A stretch of DNA of 5,091 bases from an uncultured Clostridium sp. (GTDB taxonomy: Bacteria; Bacillota_A; Clostridia; Lachnospirales; Lachnospiraceae), in NCBI GenBank assembly GCA_947174825.1, contig CAMWKN010000179.1, positions 1 to 5,091 on the forward strand, in the 5' to 3' direction. Position 1 is the stretch's first letter. Every line of letters starts with the position of its first letter. The translations under genes and the position numbers were made by a program. The notes beneath the pieces were generated by a model. It was given only the letters and a program-made list of their open reading frames with translations, was not told the DNA's origin and ran no database searches. Below are positions 4,776-5,091 of the stretch, one piece after another.

Positions 4776-4919
4776 ATTTTCCCTTTCAAATTGCTGCCAT
4801 ATCGTATAATCGTATGGTGTCTTTTTCTTCCGTACAGAATTATGTTCTTTTAAAACTCTGTCAGCCTTCTCCTCGCCATCATAAAGCCTATGCTTTGGAA
4901 GTCTTGGTATTTTCCCACT
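4776..4919 (-). other. Open sequence in frame with kptA but lacking a start codon
   Basis: The 48 codons directly before the kptA ATG are open and in frame with it, from a TAG at 4922-4920. They read KIPRLPKHRLYDGEEKADRV, then TPYDYTIWQQFEREN. No ATG, GTG or TTG lies in this stretch, and kptA has its own ribosome site, so normal translation should begin at 4775. The composition looks coding, as if the end of an older gene had been fused to kptA and lost its beginning. I do not recognise it. A long untranslated leader with a chance open frame is the alternative. Confidence 0.3.
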
Positions 4920-4939
4920 CTAAGCCTTTATCCTTTCTA

Positions 4940-4969
4940 ATTATAGCATACCTTCCTATCCTACACTAA
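4940..4969 (-). promoter_or_regulatory. Candidate extended -10 promoter for kptA
   Basis: Minus-strand TGCTATAAT (4948-4940) is a full extended -10 element. A poor -35 (TTAGTG, 4969-4964) lies 18 bases upstream, as is common when the TG extension is present. The start would be near 4933, leaving a leader of about 160 bases before the kptA ATG. Confidence 0.45.
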
Positions 4970-5091
4970 TAATTCTTTACACATTTCCCAAAACTTTGCA
5001 ACTTCTACTATCACCTGCAGCATAAGTTCCAAGTGTTATATTTACATAAGAGCGAGTTTTTTCGTATTTTATATTCTCCATCTGCATAAGT
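4970..5091. other. Window edge without a supportable gene
   Basis: On the minus strand two overlapping frames run in from the right edge: one (TYADGEYKIRK) stops at a TGA near 5012 and another (MQMENIKYEKTRSYVNITLG) stops at TAA near 4977. Neither can be told apart from chance at this length. They may be the end of a decayed gene that lies mostly outside the window. No RNA gene or repeat is evident. Confidence 0.25.

Noticed and set aside
5012..5091. ACTTATGC repeated at 5091-5084 and near 5026-5019 as a true repeat
   Set aside because: Only eight bases match exactly and the surrounding similarity is weak; it could easily be chance.

Overview
The window looks like an AT-rich accessory region from a low-GC Firmicute, most likely a gut-type Clostridia/Lachnospiraceae genome. 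This rests on the AT-rich sequence, AGGAGG-type ribosome binding sites, and the presence of an Rpn-family PD-(D/E)XK protein, Rhs debris and small immunity-like genes. Every gene I can support is on the minus strand, so the biological order runs from high to low coordinates. No sequence search was possible; families are recognised by eye.

Layout in the direction of transcription: 5091-4776 holds a candidate promoter and unresolved upstream sequence. 4775-4227 is an intact kptA (RNA 2'-phosphotransferase). 4249-4025 is the C-terminal piece of an SMI1/KNR4-type immunity protein in another frame. It is followed, in the same frame, by a short decayed Rhs core remnant (4003-3896) and then by multi-frame gene debris (about 3893-3570). 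This order (enzyme, immunity remnant, Rhs core scrap, new sequence) resembles the 3' end of an Rhs locus with orphan toxin-tip/immunity modules.

A good promoter (3569-3541) then drives an intact rpn gene (3454-2603). Rpn proteins are nuclease-type anti-phage toxins. This copy carries an in-frame ATG with a perfect GGAGG site inside the gene (start at 2812), predicting a separately translated 69-residue C-terminal protein, plus a four-residue repeat (12-bp units, 2782-2735) inside that short protein. Both match the known gene-within-a-gene RpnL/RpnS toxin-antitoxin design. An unrecognised fragment (2555-2373) and a hairpin terminator (2307-2266) close this block.

A second transcription unit follows: a GTG-started 112-residue immunity-like protein (2102-1764), a decayed gene (1747-1481), a 138-residue immunity-like protein (1468-1052), and a 94-residue unknown protein whose start is one base after the preceding stop (1050-766). 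Last come an XRE-family regulator with two C-terminal membrane helices (600-160) and the first 27 codons of a gene running off the left edge (83-1).

Overall this looks like a toxin/immunity and phage-defence island in flux. The best-supported item of interest is the nested rpn toxin-antitoxin arrangement; the most speculative is whether kptA takes part in RNA repair or defence here.
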